Below, piece after piece: positions 1 through 8,599 of a stretch of 64,000 nt of DNA (the stretch's first letter is position 1; every line of letters begins with the position of its first letter). The notes beneath the pieces were generated by a model, which worked only from the letters and a program-made list of their open reading frames with translations, made no database searches and was not told the DNA's origin. Both the position numbers and the translations under genes were made by a program. Source of the stretch: Stenotrophomonas sp. SY1 (lineage in GTDB: Bacteria > Pseudomonadota > Gammaproteobacteria > Xanthomonadales > Xanthomonadaceae); contig NZ_JAJOYR010000001.1 in NCBI RefSeq assembly GCF_021202945.1, forward strand, positions 2,461,543-2,525,542, given 5' to 3'.

Positions 1-2
1 GC

Positions 3-1619
3 AAGGCGCAGCTGCTGGCACATCATTTCGATGCCGCCCAGCAATCGCTGGACTGGTTGCAGGCCATGCTCGATGCAGTCGGCGCCGGTGCCGAGCCCGA
101 ACACGCTCCGCCCGCGTTGATCGCACAGTTCGATGTCGGCGCAGCGCCGGTTGCGGCACCAATCAAGGTGGCCCCGGCGGCAAGCGACAGCGCGCTGATC
201 GACGAAGACGAATTCGAAGCACGGCTCGACCAGCTGCACGGCAGCACCGCACCGGGCAGCCAGCCTGCACAGGCAGGCACCGGCAAGGCCGATGATGCGC
301 TGATCAGCGAGGACGAATTCGAGGCCCTGCTCGACCAGTTGCACGGCCAGGCCGCGCCCGGCGCCAGCACCGCGGTTACCGCGCCTGCACCAGTCATTGC
401 CACGCCGGCCCCAGTCCGGCCGGCACCCACAGCGGCGCCCAAACCCGCGGCCGCCAAATCCGGCGAACCCGAACACACCGTCCGCGTGGACACCAAGCGC
501 CTGGACGCGATCGTCAACCTGATCGGCGAACTGGTGCTGTCGCGCAACCGTTTGAAGACCCTGCGCACGCGCCTGAAGGACGAAGAGCTGGACCGCGCCG
601 TCTCTACCCTGGACATCGCCACCGCGCGCCTGCAATCGGCGGTGATGCGTACCCGCATGCAGCCGGTGGGCAAGGTGTTTTCGCGCTTCCCGAAGGTGGC
701 CCGCGACGTGGCCCGCTCCTTGAGCAAGGAAGTGGACCTGGAACTGATCGGCGCCGACACCGAACTGGACCGCAACCTGGTCGAAGCGCTGGCCGATCCT
801 CTGGTTCACCTAGTGCGCAACGCCATCGACCACGGCGTGGAAAAGCCGGAGCTTCGCGAAGCCCAGGGCAAACCACGCATGGGACGGGTGCGCCTGTCCG
901 CGCAGCAGGAAGGCGACTACGTCAGCATCGAGGTGCAGGATGACGGTGCCGGCATCGATCCGGAACGGCTGCGCGCCAAGGCCCGCGAGAAGGGTTTGAT
1001 CGACCCGGAAGCCGCTGCCCGCCTGAGCAGCGAAGAGTGCCTGCACCTGGTGTTTCTGCCGGGCTTCTCGACCAAACAACAGGTCACCGACATCTCCGGC
1101 CGCGGCGTCGGCATGGACGTGGTGCAGTCGCGTATCCGCGAACTCAGCGGGCAGATCCAGATCCAGTCCGAACTGGGCCGTGGCAGCCGCTTCCTGATCC
1201 GTGTGCCGCTGACCCTGGCGATCCTGCCGACCCTGCTGGTACAGGCCGGCGAGGACGTCTACGCGCTGCCGCTGGCGCGCGTGATGGAAGTGCTGCATGC
1301 ACCAGCCACTTCGCTGGGCTGGTTCGACGGCCGTGCGGTCCTCGACCGCAAGACCCACACGCTGGCGCTGGTCGATCTACGCCAGTGGCTGGGGGTCACG
1401 CCGATTCCGACGACGCTGTTGACCATCGTCGTGCTGCAGGTTGGCGAAGCACGCTTTGGTCTGGTTGTTGACCAGGTGCGTGGTCGCGAGGAAGTGGTGA
1501 TCAAACCCTTGCCACGCGCACTGCGCGGCCTGCGCGGCTATGCCGGTGCCACTTTGATCGGTGACGGCCGCATGGCGTTGATTCTGGATGTGGATGGGCT
1601 GCGCGGTGGGCCGGATTGA
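3..1619 (+). CDS. cheA: Chemotaxis histidine kinase CheA (5'-truncated by window edge)
   Basis: C-terminal 538 residues of a CheA kinase. The reading frame is open to the first bases, so the start and the phosphotransfer (P1) region lie outside the window. Visible parts are an acidic Ala/Pro-rich linker, the dimerisation helices (VRVDTKRLDAIVNLIGELV, from about base 484), an ATP-binding core with N box (DPLVHLVRNAIDHG), G1 (DDGAGID) and G2 (GRGVGMDVV), then the CheW-like P5 domain (about 1210-1616). The linker carries two copies of a short motif, LIxEDEFExxLDQLHG (bases 192-242 and 297-347). The kinase autophosphorylates and feeds CheY and CheB under chemoreceptor control at the inner membrane. 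The motC, motD, parC and parP genes follow in the same order as in Pseudomonas chemotaxis clusters. Confidence 0.95.
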   Translation, partial: KAQLLAHHFDAAQQSLDWLQAMLDAVGAGAEPEHAPPALIAQFDVGAAPVAAPIKVAPAASDSALIDEDEFEARLDQLHGSTAPGSQPAQAGTGKADDALISEDEFEALLDQLHGQAAPGASTAVTAPAPVIATPAPVRPAPTAAPKPAAAKSGEPEHTVRVDTKRLDAIVNLIGELVLSRNRLKTLRTRLKDEELDRAVSTLDIATARLQSAVMRTRMQPVGKVFSRFPKVARDVARSLSKEVDLELIGADTELDRNLVEALADPLVHLVRNAIDHGVEKPELREAQGKPRMGRVRLSAQQEGDYVSIEVQDDGAGIDPERLRAKAREKGLIDPEAAARLSSEECLHLVFLPGFSTKQQVTDISGRGVGMDVVQSRIRELSGQIQIQSELGRGSRFLIRVPLTLAILPTLLVQAGEDVYALPLARVMEVLHAPATSLGWFDGRAVLDRKTHTLALVDLRQWLGVTPIPTTLLTIVVLQVGEARFGLVVDQVRGREEVVIKPLPRALRGLRGYAGATLIGDGRMALILDVDGLRGGPD

Positions 1620-1654
1620 GCGTTGCCTGAGCAACAGAAGGAGCATGACATCTC

Positions 1655-1767
1655 CCCTCTCCCGCCTGCGGGAGAGGGTGCCCGGAGGGCGGGTGAGGGC
1701 AGCTTTCAGCTCCATCAAGCAGAACCTCCCCCACCCCAACTCCTCTCCCGCAAGCGGGAGAGGGGCT
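1655..1767. repeat. Pair of palindromic REP-like elements
   Basis: Two near-identical palindromes, CCTCTCCCGCCTGCGGGAGAGG near 1657 and CCTCTCCCGCAAGCGGGAGAGG near 1744, lie in the 270-base gap between cheA and motC. The same CCCTCTCCC/GGGAGAGGG core recurs at 8610-8632. They can form stable hairpins and may damp readthrough between the two genes. No ORF in this gap looks real. Confidence 0.7.
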
Positions 1768-1889
1768 CAAGCGAAAGCCCTGCCCGCCCGCTGGCAAGGG
1801 CTCGAACAACACCTGCTCCCGCAGGCAGGAAAGGGCTTCAGTTCACGCCCTGATTCAAGACCACCGCCACCAGGCCGATATCCAACACC

Positions 1890-2633
1890 ATGGACCGACT
1901 CAGCATCATTGGACTTTTCCTCGCCCTGCTCTCACTGGTGGGTGGCAGCATCCTCAAGGGCGCCGGCCTGTCCTCGCTGTGGTCACCAGCCGCATTCGTG
2001 ATCGTCATCGTCGGTACCGTGGCGGCCATTCTGCTGCACACCTCTCCGGCGGTGTTCAAGCATGCGTTCAAGATCGTGCGTTGGGTCGTCAAGCCGCCGT
2101 CCAGCGATCGTCGCGCGCTGATCCAGCAGATCGTGGACTGGAGCAACATCGCCCGGCGCCAGGGCCTGCTCGGCCTGGAACCGCAGGTGGAAATGCAGGA
2201 CGACCCGTTCATCCGCAAAGGCCTGCAATTGGTCGTCGATGGCGTTGAGCCGGACACCATCCGCCACATGCTGGAGATCGAACTGGGCAGCCAGGAGCAG
2301 CAGGATCTGGCCGCGACCAAGGTGTTCGAAGGCATGGGTATCTATGCGCCCACGCTGGGCATCATCGGCGCGGTGCTGGGCCTGATCGCAGTGATGAAGA
2401 ACCTTGCCGACCCGAGCAAACTCGGCCACGGCATCGCTGCTGCGTTCACCGCCACCATCTACGGCATCGCCTCGGCGAACCTGCTGTTCCTGCCGGTGTC
2501 GGCCAAGCTCAAGGGCGTGATCGCCCACAGCACCCGCGAGCGCGAGATGGTCATCGAGGGCTTGATCGCCATCGCCCAGGGCGAGAACCCGCGCAACATC
2601 GAAAACAGCCTGGCCGGCTTCGTGAATCACTGA
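1890..2633 (+). CDS. motC: Flagellar motor stator protein MotC (MotA family)
   Basis: A 247-residue MotA/ExbB-type inner-membrane protein. Hydrophobic segments lie near residues 5-24 and 29-48, and a second pair near 155-175 and 185-205 flanks the family core (APTLGIIGAVLGLIAVM). In MotA proteins these helices form the ion channel around MotB, and the cytoplasmic loop (about 50-150) touches FliG. It sits 3 bases ahead of motD, its expected partner, downstream of cheA. In Pseudomonas this pair is a second stator set used alongside MotAB. Assignment as MotC rather than MotA rests on the neighbourhood. Confidence 0.9.
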   Translation: MDRLSIIGLFLALLSLVGGSILKGAGLSSLWSPAAFVIVIVGTVAAILLHTSPAVFKHAFKIVRWVVKPPSSDRRALIQQIVDWSNIARRQGLLGLEPQVEMQDDPFIRKGLQLVVDGVEPDTIRHMLEIELGSQEQQDLAATKVFEGMGIYAPTLGIIGAVLGLIAVMKNLADPSKLGHGIAAAFTATIYGIASANLLFLPVSAKLKGVIAHSTREREMVIEGLIAIAQGENPRNIENSLAGFVNH

Positions 2634-2636
2634 ATC

Positions 2637-3578
2637 ATGGCCCGTCGCAAGCGCCACGAAGAACACAGCAACCACGAAGCATGGGCCATCCCCTATGCCG
2701 ACCTGATGACCCTGCTGCTGGCGTTTTTCGTAGTCATGTACGCCATTTCCTCGCTCAACGAAGGCAAGTACCGGGTGATGGCCGATGCGCTGACCACCGC
2801 CTTCGGTGGTGCACCGCGCACCATCAGCCAGGTGAAGGTTGGCAACATGCAGATCCAGGGCGGCGGCCACGATGCCCCGTCGGTAATCCGCGCCCCGAGC
2901 ATGACCGGCGGTGCCGTTGCCGATCCCACCCAGTTGCCATCGATGGCCTCGCACATGCGCATGCCGGTCTCGGCGCACAACCAGGAACAGCTCAAGCGCG
3001 CCGAGCGCCAGTTGAACCAGATTGCCGACCGTCTGAGCACCGCGCTTGCGCCGCTGGTCAAGCAGGGCGTGATCACCGTACGCCGCACCGAACTGTGGCT
3101 GGAAGTGGAGATCAACAGCGACATCCTGTTCAGTACCGGCTCGGCCGCACTGGATAAAGGCGCCCGTGAAACGCTGGGCAAACTGGCCGACGTGCTGCTT
3201 GATGCCCCGAACGGCGTGCGCGTGGAAGGGCACACCGACAACCTGCCCATCGCCACGATGCAGTTCCCCTCCAACTGGGAACTGTCCGCTGGCCGCGCCG
3301 CCAGCGTCGTGCACCTGTTCGCCGACCACGGCGTGCAGCCCGCCAGGCTGGCCATGGTCGGCTATGGCGAGTTCCGCCCGCGCGAAAGCAACGATCTGCC
3401 GGAAGGCCGCAACCGCAACCGGCGCGTGATGGTCATCATCCTTGCCGACTCTGCTGCCGCGGCCGATCTGCCCGACGTCAACGCCACCGCCGCTGCGACC
3501 AGCGTCGATGTCGGCAACCCTCCGGTCACCGCAGCTGCATCCGGCGCGGTACCGGTTGTCATCGAAGGAGTTGAATGA
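2637..3578 (+). CDS. motD: Flagellar motor stator protein MotD (MotB family)
   Basis: A 313-residue MotB-type stator subunit. The short basic cytoplasmic N-terminus is followed by the plug/transmembrane segment PYADLMTLLLAFFVVMYAI, in which Asp22 is the conserved proton-binding residue of the family. An OmpA-like peptidoglycan-binding domain occupies about 155-275 (EGHTDNLPI, NWELSAGRA, NRNRRV). The stop overlaps the parC start (ATGATG), which argues for translational coupling. The C-terminal 35 residues are Ala/Val-rich and probably disordered. Confidence 0.92.
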   Translation: MARRKRHEEHSNHEAWAIPYADLMTLLLAFFVVMYAISSLNEGKYRVMADALTTAFGGAPRTISQVKVGNMQIQGGGHDAPSVIRAPSMTGGAVADPTQLPSMASHMRMPVSAHNQEQLKRAERQLNQIADRLSTALAPLVKQGVITVRRTELWLEVEINSDILFSTGSAALDKGARETLGKLADVLLDAPNGVRVEGHTDNLPIATMQFPSNWELSAGRAASVVHLFADHGVQPARLAMVGYGEFRPRESNDLPEGRNRNRRVMVIILADSAAAADLPDVNATAAATSVDVGNPPVTAAASGAVPVVIEGVE

Positions 3579-4366
3579 TGCGTATCTGGGCCATTGCCAA
3601 CCAGAAAGGTGGCGTCGGCAAGACCACCACCACCCTCTCACTCGGCCGCGGCCTGGCTGCACGCGGGCACAGGGTGCTGCTGATCGACCTGGACCCGCAC
3701 GCCTCGCTCACGCGCGCCTTCAACGTGCCGGTGGAGCCGGTGCCCCAGGGCGTGCAGGAGCTGTTCGCCAACCCGCCGCATGAAATCTCCACGCTCGCCC
3801 TTGGCAGCGATATTCCGGGGCTGGAGTTCCTGTGCGCACAGGCCTCGCTGGCCACGCTGGAACGACGCAGCGCCAGCCAACCCGGCTTGGGCTTGGCCCT
3901 GCAACAGGCGCTCACCCGCCACAACGGCCAGCACGATTACATCCTGCTCGATTGCGCGCCCACGCTGGGCCTGTTGATGATCAACGCATTGGCTGCGGCC
4001 GATCGCCTGATCATCCCCACCCAGGCCGAGCCACTGGCGCTGCACGGCCTTGACGGCATGGTCCGCACCGGCGAGATGGTCGAGCGCTCGCGCAAGCGTG
4101 CGTTGCCGATCTCGGTGCTCCCCACCCTGTTCGACCGCCGCACCCGCGCCGGCAATGACTCGGTGCGCAGCATGCAGGACCGCCACGGTACGCGGGTTTG
4201 GGAAGACGCCATTCCCATCGACACGCGCATCAGTCACGTCTCCAGCCTGACCCAGCCCATCGTCGGTGACGACTACCCCGGCCGCGGCCATGCCGCCTAT
4301 CGTCGTGCCCTGGACTGGCTGCTGGCCGAGGAAGCGCGCCTGCGGTTCGAGCAGGAGGCCGCATGA
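3575..4366 (+). CDS. parC: ParA-family ATPase ParC, chemotaxis array positioning
   Basis: A 263-residue ParA/MinD-type ATPase with the deviant Walker A KGGVGKTTTT at residues 11-20, the switch motif LLIDLDPHASLT, and Walker B (YILLDCAPTLGLL). In Vibrio and Pseudomonas the ParC homologue encoded between motD and parP recruits chemotaxis arrays to the flagellated pole and passes them to daughter cells. It overlaps motD by 4 bases and parP by 4 bases (ATGA), so the genes form one transcript. Plasmid-type partitioning is unlikely because no parB is nearby. Confidence 0.88.
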   Translation: MMRIWAIANQKGGVGKTTTTLSLGRGLAARGHRVLLIDLDPHASLTRAFNVPVEPVPQGVQELFANPPHEISTLALGSDIPGLEFLCAQASLATLERRSASQPGLGLALQQALTRHNGQHDYILLDCAPTLGLLMINALAAADRLIIPTQAEPLALHGLDGMVRTGEMVERSRKRALPISVLPTLFDRRTRAGNDSVRSMQDRHGTRVWEDAIPIDTRISHVSSLTQPIVGDDYPGRGHAAYRRALDWLLAEEARLRFEQEAA

Positions 4367-5253
4367 GCACCGCCGGCGCATTGGACGACTATCTGGACGC
4401 GCTGCTGAGCGAGGCACCGCCAGCTCCGGCTGTCCAGGCAGCAGCACAGCCGATCGCGGCGGCGCGCGTCCAGGTACCGGCGGACAACGCCGAACTGGAA
4501 GCCGCCTTCGAGGCGGCAGTAGCCGCGCGCGAGGCTGCCGAGGCCACACCTGCACCCACCTGGGACGACCTGCCGGACGAGGTGATCTACGAAACCAGCG
4601 CTGCCGAAAGCGCGGCGCTGACGCACACCGACAGCCCGGACCTGCAGGCCGCTTTCGAGGTGGCCGCAGGCGGTGGAGCCGCAGCGGCCAAACCGGCGCC
4701 AGCTCTCCCGAGACTCCCACCCGCCGTTGCCCGCCCCTCCCTCGCTCCAGCCGCACGACCAAGCACCTGGCAGGAACTGCAGGCGCAGGCACAACGCGCC
4801 CAGCACGCGCCGCCGCAACGAAGGGCCAGTGAAAAGAGTTCGCGCTGGCTGCGGCTGCGCTGTGGTCCGCAGGCCTATGCACTGGAACTGTTGAAGGTGC
4901 AGGAAGTGGTACTGCCGGTTCCCCTGCTCGCCCTGCGCGGCACCGATGCATCGATGCTCGGCATCATGAACTTGCGCGGCCAGGTAGTGCCGGTGCTGGA
5001 CCTGTGCCGCCATCTGGACGTTGCCAGCACACCGGAAGACAGCCAGACCCGGATTGTCGTGCTGGAAGAGAACGGCGAGATCCTTGGCCTACGGGTATCG
5101 GCGGTGGAGGATGTTGCCAGCCTCACCGACTCACAGATCGAACCACCGGACACCGCGCGCATCTGCCAGATCTCCAATGAACTGTTCCGGGGCATCGCCC
5201 GTCTCGGCAACCAGCCCATGATCCTGTTGGATGCCTCGCGGTTGCTGGGTTGA
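4363..5253 (+). CDS. parP: ParP-like CheW-domain protein
   Basis: A 296-residue protein with a long, acidic, Ala/Pro-rich N-terminal region (about 1-150, probably disordered) and one CheW-like domain (about 155-296; LRCGPQAYALELLKVQEVV, NLRGQVVPVLDL). The domain layout and position directly after parC match ParP, which in Vibrio joins ParC to the CheA/receptor array. The ordinary CheW is the separate gene at 22001. The family role is known; the assignment here rests on architecture and synteny. Confidence 0.85.
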   Translation: MSTAGALDDYLDALLSEAPPAPAVQAAAQPIAAARVQVPADNAELEAAFEAAVAAREAAEATPAPTWDDLPDEVIYETSAAESAALTHTDSPDLQAAFEVAAGGGAAAAKPAPALPRLPPAVARPSLAPAARPSTWQELQAQAQRAQHAPPQRRASEKSSRWLRLRCGPQAYALELLKVQEVVLPVPLLALRGTDASMLGIMNLRGQVVPVLDLCRHLDVASTPEDSQTRIVVLEENGEILGLRVSAVEDVASLTDSQIEPPDTARICQISNELFRGIARLGNQPMILLDASRLLG

Positions 5254-5276
5254 GCCTACAAAGCGCACCGTTCCTT

Positions 5277-5300
5277 GTAGAAGCGGCCTCGGCCGCGAAG
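5277..5300 (+). repeat. GTAG-type REP element
   Basis: The sequence GTAGAAGCGGCCTCGGCCGC followed by GAAG is a GTAG-headed palindrome (GCGGCC-TC-GGCCGC), 24 bases after parP. The same element recurs at 60761, 60943 (inverted), and in a diverged form at 47534 and 47627. Confidence 0.75.
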
Positions 5301-5347
5301 CATATAGCGCAGTGCCGTTGGCAATCCTGCAACTGCGATCTCAGCCT

Positions 5348-5790
5348 CTTCCCCTTCGCTGCGCGGAAGAGAGGGGGCAAGAAGATCCACCTCCTCCCTT
5401 GCGCATCGCGCAGAGGAGGATTGAGGAGGGGTGCCGTTGCTTCACCGAGCCCCGCCTAGAGCCCCCCCCTCCCCAGCCTTCCCCTTCGCTGCGCGAAAGG
5501 GAGGGAGCAAGCAATCCGCCCCGTCCCTTGCGCATCGCGCAGGGGAGGATTGAGAACGGGTGCCGTTCCTTCACAGAGTCCCGTCCAGAGCACCCCTCCC
5601 CAGCCCTCCCTTTGCTGCGCGAAAGGGAGGGGGCAAGCAGTCGACCTCCTCCCTTGCGCATCGCGCAGGGGAGGATTGAGGAGGGGTGCCGTTGCTTCAC
5701 CGAGCCCCGCCCAAAGCACCCCTCCCCAGCCCTCCCCTTCGCTGCGCGCAAGGGAGGGTGCAAGCAAATCCACCCCCTCCTTTGCGCATC
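5348..5790. repeat. Four-copy direct repeat array, period 126-130 bp
   Basis: The anchor GCTGCGC starts at 5358, 5488, 5614 and 5741, giving spacings of 130, 126 and 127 bases. Each unit holds two palindromes, CCCTTCGCTGCGCGAAAGGG and CCCTTGCGCATCGCGCAGGGG, followed by GAGGATTGAGGAGGGGTGCC and a TTCACCGAGCCCCGCC tail. The last copy is truncated. Apart from the GTAG-type REP element at 5277-5300 and the sigma-28 promoter at 5861, the array is what fills the 664-base gap between parP and the STAS gene. Frames crossing it encode only repetitive low-complexity peptides. Confidence 0.85.
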
Positions 5791-5860
5791 AGGCACCGGG
5801 AAAACGAACGCCCAAAGCGTGAGCCGGTTAACAGTCTCCATGGCATCGCATTACGCGCCC

Positions 5861-5887
5861 TAAAGAAGCCGGCCACAACGCCGCTAT
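5861..5887 (+). promoter_or_regulatory. Sigma-28 (FliA) promoter for STAS-cheY-cheA
   Basis: TAAA (5861-5864), 15 bases, then GCCGCTAT (5880-5887), matching the flagellar sigma-28 consensus TAAA-N15-GCCGATAA with two differences in the -10 box. It lies 31 bases upstream of the STAS gene start. Confidence 0.7.
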
Positions 5888-5917
5888 CTCACCCAGTAAC
5901 GTTTGTCCGGAGCAACG

Positions 5918-6226
5918 ATGAGCACTGTGGCGCTGTCGCAGGATCTCGGTATCGAGTCCACCAGCGAGCTGAAACAGCAACTGGCCCCGCACCTGGCCCA
6001 GGCCGGTGAGCTGCGCGTGGACGCCGGTCAGGTGGCCCGCGTGCATACCGCCGCCATGCAGGTGCTGTGCGCCTTCGTGCTGGCGCGCCAGCAGGCCGGC
6101 CTTGGCACCGTCTTCGACAACGCTACCGACACCTTCCGCGATGCCGCGCGACTGCTCGGCATCCTCCGGCCCCTGGGGCTGGAAGCAACCCCTGACACAA
6201 CGAAATCTGTGGAGAACGCTGCATGA
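5918..6226 (+). CDS. STAS-domain protein (anti-anti-sigma-like)
   Basis: A small STAS-like protein of 102 residues. The ATG at 5918 is preferred over an in-frame TTG at 5903 because GGAG lies 7 bases ahead of it. It has the alternating beta/alpha pattern of the fold, with a central segment LRVDAGQVARVHTAAMQVL. The usual phosphoacceptor position in STAS proteins (DxSxxxD/S) reads here as DAGQVARVHTAA, so the canonical serine is not obvious. It overlaps cheY by 4 bases (ATGA) in a STAS-cheY-cheA unit. Its biochemical role is unknown; an accessory docking or scaffold role is inference. Confidence 0.75.
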   Translation: MSTVALSQDLGIESTSELKQQLAPHLAQAGELRVDAGQVARVHTAAMQVLCAFVLARQQAGLGTVFDNATDTFRDAARLLGILRPLGLEATPDTTKSVENAA

Positions 6227-6588
6227 GCGCACGAATCCTGGTGGTGGACGACTCGGCGTCAATGCGCCAGATGGTCTCTTTCGCCCTCACCTCGGCCGGC
6301 TTTTCGGTTGAAGAAGCCGAAGACGGTGCCGTGGCCCTGGGCCGCGCCAAGGGCCAGCGCTTCAACGCGGTGGTGACCGACGTGAACATGCCGAACATGG
6401 ACGGCATCGCGCTGATCCGCGAGCTGCGCCAGCTGACGGACTACAAGTTCACCCCGCTGCTGATGCTGACCACCGAATCGGCCGCCGACAAGAAGTCCGA
6501 AGGCAAGGCTGCCGGTGCCACCGGCTGGCTGGTCAAGCCGTTCAATCCCGAACAGCTCGTCGCCACCGTCCAGAAAGTCCTGGGCTGA
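6223..6588 (+). CDS. cheY: Response regulator CheY
   Basis: A 121-residue single-domain receiver. The acidic pair Asp9/Asp10 (LVVDDSAS), the phosphoacceptor Asp53 (VTDVNMPNMDG), Thr83/84 (MLTTES) and Lys105 (LVKPFNP) are all present. Phospho-CheY of this type binds the flagellar switch protein FliM to bias rotation. It is coupled to the STAS gene by ATGA overlap and lies 37 bases before the second cheA. Confidence 0.93.
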   Translation: MSARILVVDDSASMRQMVSFALTSAGFSVEEAEDGAVALGRAKGQRFNAVVTDVNMPNMDGIALIRELRQLTDYKFTPLLMLTTESAADKKSEGKAAGATGWLVKPFNPEQLVATVQKVLG

Positions 6589-6625
6589 TACGCCCTACCC
6601 GCCCCAGCAACGGAACCCCGCGCCG

Positions 6626-8599
6626 ATGAGCATGGACCTGCAACGTTTCCACGCCACCTTCTTCGAGGAAAGCCGCGAAGGGCTGGATGCGATGGAGGCT
6701 GGCCTGCTCGCGCTTGAAGACGGCAGCAACGACCCGGAAGTCATCAACTCGGTGTTCCGCGCCGCCCATTCGATCAAGGGCGGCGCCGGCACCTTCGGCT
6801 TCGACGCAATCGCCAGCCTGACCCACGTGCTGGAGACGCTGCTGGACGAGCTGCGCGCCGGCAAGCGCGCCCTGGAAAGCAACGCGGTTGATGCGATGCT
6901 GGCCTCGGTCGACGTGCTGCGTGCATTGCTGCGCGAAGCCGAACACGGCCAGGCGGCTGACCCGGCGGCGGTCAAGGCAGTCACTGATCGACTGCAGGCG
7001 GTGCTGTCCGGTGAAGCGCTGGCAGCGCCCACCGCATCGGCCGCCAAGGTGGACGACATCCCCGACGCATGGCAGATCGGCTTCGTGCCGGCGCCGTCGT
7101 TGTTCATGAGCGGCAATGACCCGCTACGTATCATCCGCGAACTGGAGACGCTGGGTTCGCTGCATGTCGCACCGCGCATGGAGCGCCTGCCCGGCTTCCA
7201 GCAACTGGACCCGCTGGAAGCCTATCTGGCCTGGGATCTTGGCCTGGTCGGCAAGGTGCCCCGCAGCCGCATCGAGGACACCTTTGCCTGGGTGGTGGAC
7301 GACTGCGAACTGGACATCCGTCCGGCCGCACCTCCGAGCCTGGCCGTTGAAACACCGGCACCGGTCGCCGCAGCGCCCGTCGCTGCCAGCGTCGATACCG
7401 GCAAGCCCGCCGCCAACACCGCGCATGAAGCGGAAACCTCCATCCGCGTCAGCGTCGACAAGGTCGATGCACTGATCAACTTGGTCGGCGAGCTGGTCAT
7501 CACCCAGGCCATGCTCAAGCAGGTCTCCGGCGGCCTGGACCCGGTACATGCCGAACGCCTGTTCGCCGGCCTGGACCTGCTCGAACGCAACACCCGCGAC
7601 CTGCAGGAAGCCGTCATCGGCGTGCGCATGCTGCCGGTGGATGCGGTGTTCCGGCGCTTCCCGCGACTGGTCCGCGACCTGTCCAGCCGTCTGGGCAAGC
7701 AGGTGCGTCTGCGCACCGTCGGCGAAGGTACCGAACTGGACAAGGGCCTGATCGAAAAGATCGCTGATCCGCTTGTGCACCTGGTCCGCAACTCCATCGA
7801 CCACGGCCTGGAAATGCCCGACGTCCGCCGCGATGCCGGCAAGGACGAGACCGGCACGATCACGCTGGCCGCGTCGCACCAGGGCGGGCATATCGTCATC
7901 GAGGTCAGCGACGATGGCCGCGGACTGAACCGCGACAAGATCCTGTCCAAGGCCGTCGAGCGCGGCCTGAGCGTGCCGGACAATCCGACCGATGCGCAGG
8001 TCTGGGATCTGATCTTCCAGCCCGGCTTCTCCACCGCCGATGCGGTTACCGACCTGTCCGGGCGTGGCGTCGGCATGGACGTGGTCCGCCGCAACATCCA
8101 GGCGCTGGGCGGCGAAGTGCAGTTGGAAAGCCGCACCGGCCACGGCACACGCGTGCTGATCCGGTTGCCGCTGACCCTGGCCATCCTCGACGGCATGACC
8201 GTTTCGGTGGCGGGCGAAACGCTGATCCTGCCGCTGGCTTATGTGCTTGAGGCGCTGCAGCCGCAGGCCGAGGACATCCGCACCATGGCCGGCGAGGGCC
8301 GCGTGCTGCGCGTGCGCGGCGAGTACCTGCCGATCCTGTCCTTGGGCCAGTACTACGGTTATCCGGACAGCAACCACGCCGACCCGCTGGTGGTGGTGGT
8401 CGAAGGCGATGGCCAGAAGATCGCGCTGGAAGTCGACGAACTGCTCGGCCAGCAGCAGGTGGTGGTCAAGAACATCGAGAACAACTACCGCCGCATCGGC
8501 GGCGTCTCCGGCGCCACCATCCTCGGCGACGGACGTGTCGCGCTGATCGTGGACATCGGCGGCCTGGTCCGTTCGCTGCGTACCCCGCAGGCGGCGTAA
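6626..8599 (+). CDS. cheA: Chemotaxis histidine kinase CheA (second copy, complete)
   Basis: A 657-residue CheA. The start at 6626 (MSMDLQRFHATFFEES) opens the phosphotransfer domain, with the phosphorylatable histidine at residue 48 (AAHSIKGGAG). A P2-like segment follows at about 155-260 (SLHV, YLAWDLGL, FAWVVDDCELDI). Then come dimerisation helices near 275-340, the ATPase core (N box DPLVHLVRNSIDHG near 381; GRGVGMDVV near 478) and the CheW-like regulatory domain (about 515-655). Unlike the kinase at the window start it lacks the LDQLHG linker motifs. Two CheA proteins in one locus imply two arrays or a division of labour. Confidence 0.95.
   Translation: MSMDLQRFHATFFEESREGLDAMEAGLLALEDGSNDPEVINSVFRAAHSIKGGAGTFGFDAIASLTHVLETLLDELRAGKRALESNAVDAMLASVDVLRALLREAEHGQAADPAAVKAVTDRLQAVLSGEALAAPTASAAKVDDIPDAWQIGFVPAPSLFMSGNDPLRIIRELETLGSLHVAPRMERLPGFQQLDPLEAYLAWDLGLVGKVPRSRIEDTFAWVVDDCELDIRPAAPPSLAVETPAPVAAAPVAASVDTGKPAANTAHEAETSIRVSVDKVDALINLVGELVITQAMLKQVSGGLDPVHAERLFAGLDLLERNTRDLQEAVIGVRMLPVDAVFRRFPRLVRDLSSRLGKQVRLRTVGEGTELDKGLIEKIADPLVHLVRNSIDHGLEMPDVRRDAGKDETGTITLAASHQGGHIVIEVSDDGRGLNRDKILSKAVERGLSVPDNPTDAQVWDLIFQPGFSTADAVTDLSGRGVGMDVVRRNIQALGGEVQLESRTGHGTRVLIRLPLTLAILDGMTVSVAGETLILPLAYVLEALQPQAEDIRTMAGEGRVLRVRGEYLPILSLGQYYGYPDSNHADPLVVVVEGDGQKIALEVDELLGQQQVVVKNIENNYRRIGGVSGATILGDGRVALIVDIGGLVRSLRTPQAA

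Noticed and set aside
5348-5790. Possible CRISPR array
   Set aside because: Units are about 127 bp and nearly identical throughout, with no unique spacers and no cas genes.
5231-5863. 210-codon frame over the repeat array
   Set aside because: Encodes only the repeated Pro/Arg-rich peptide produced by the DNA repeats.
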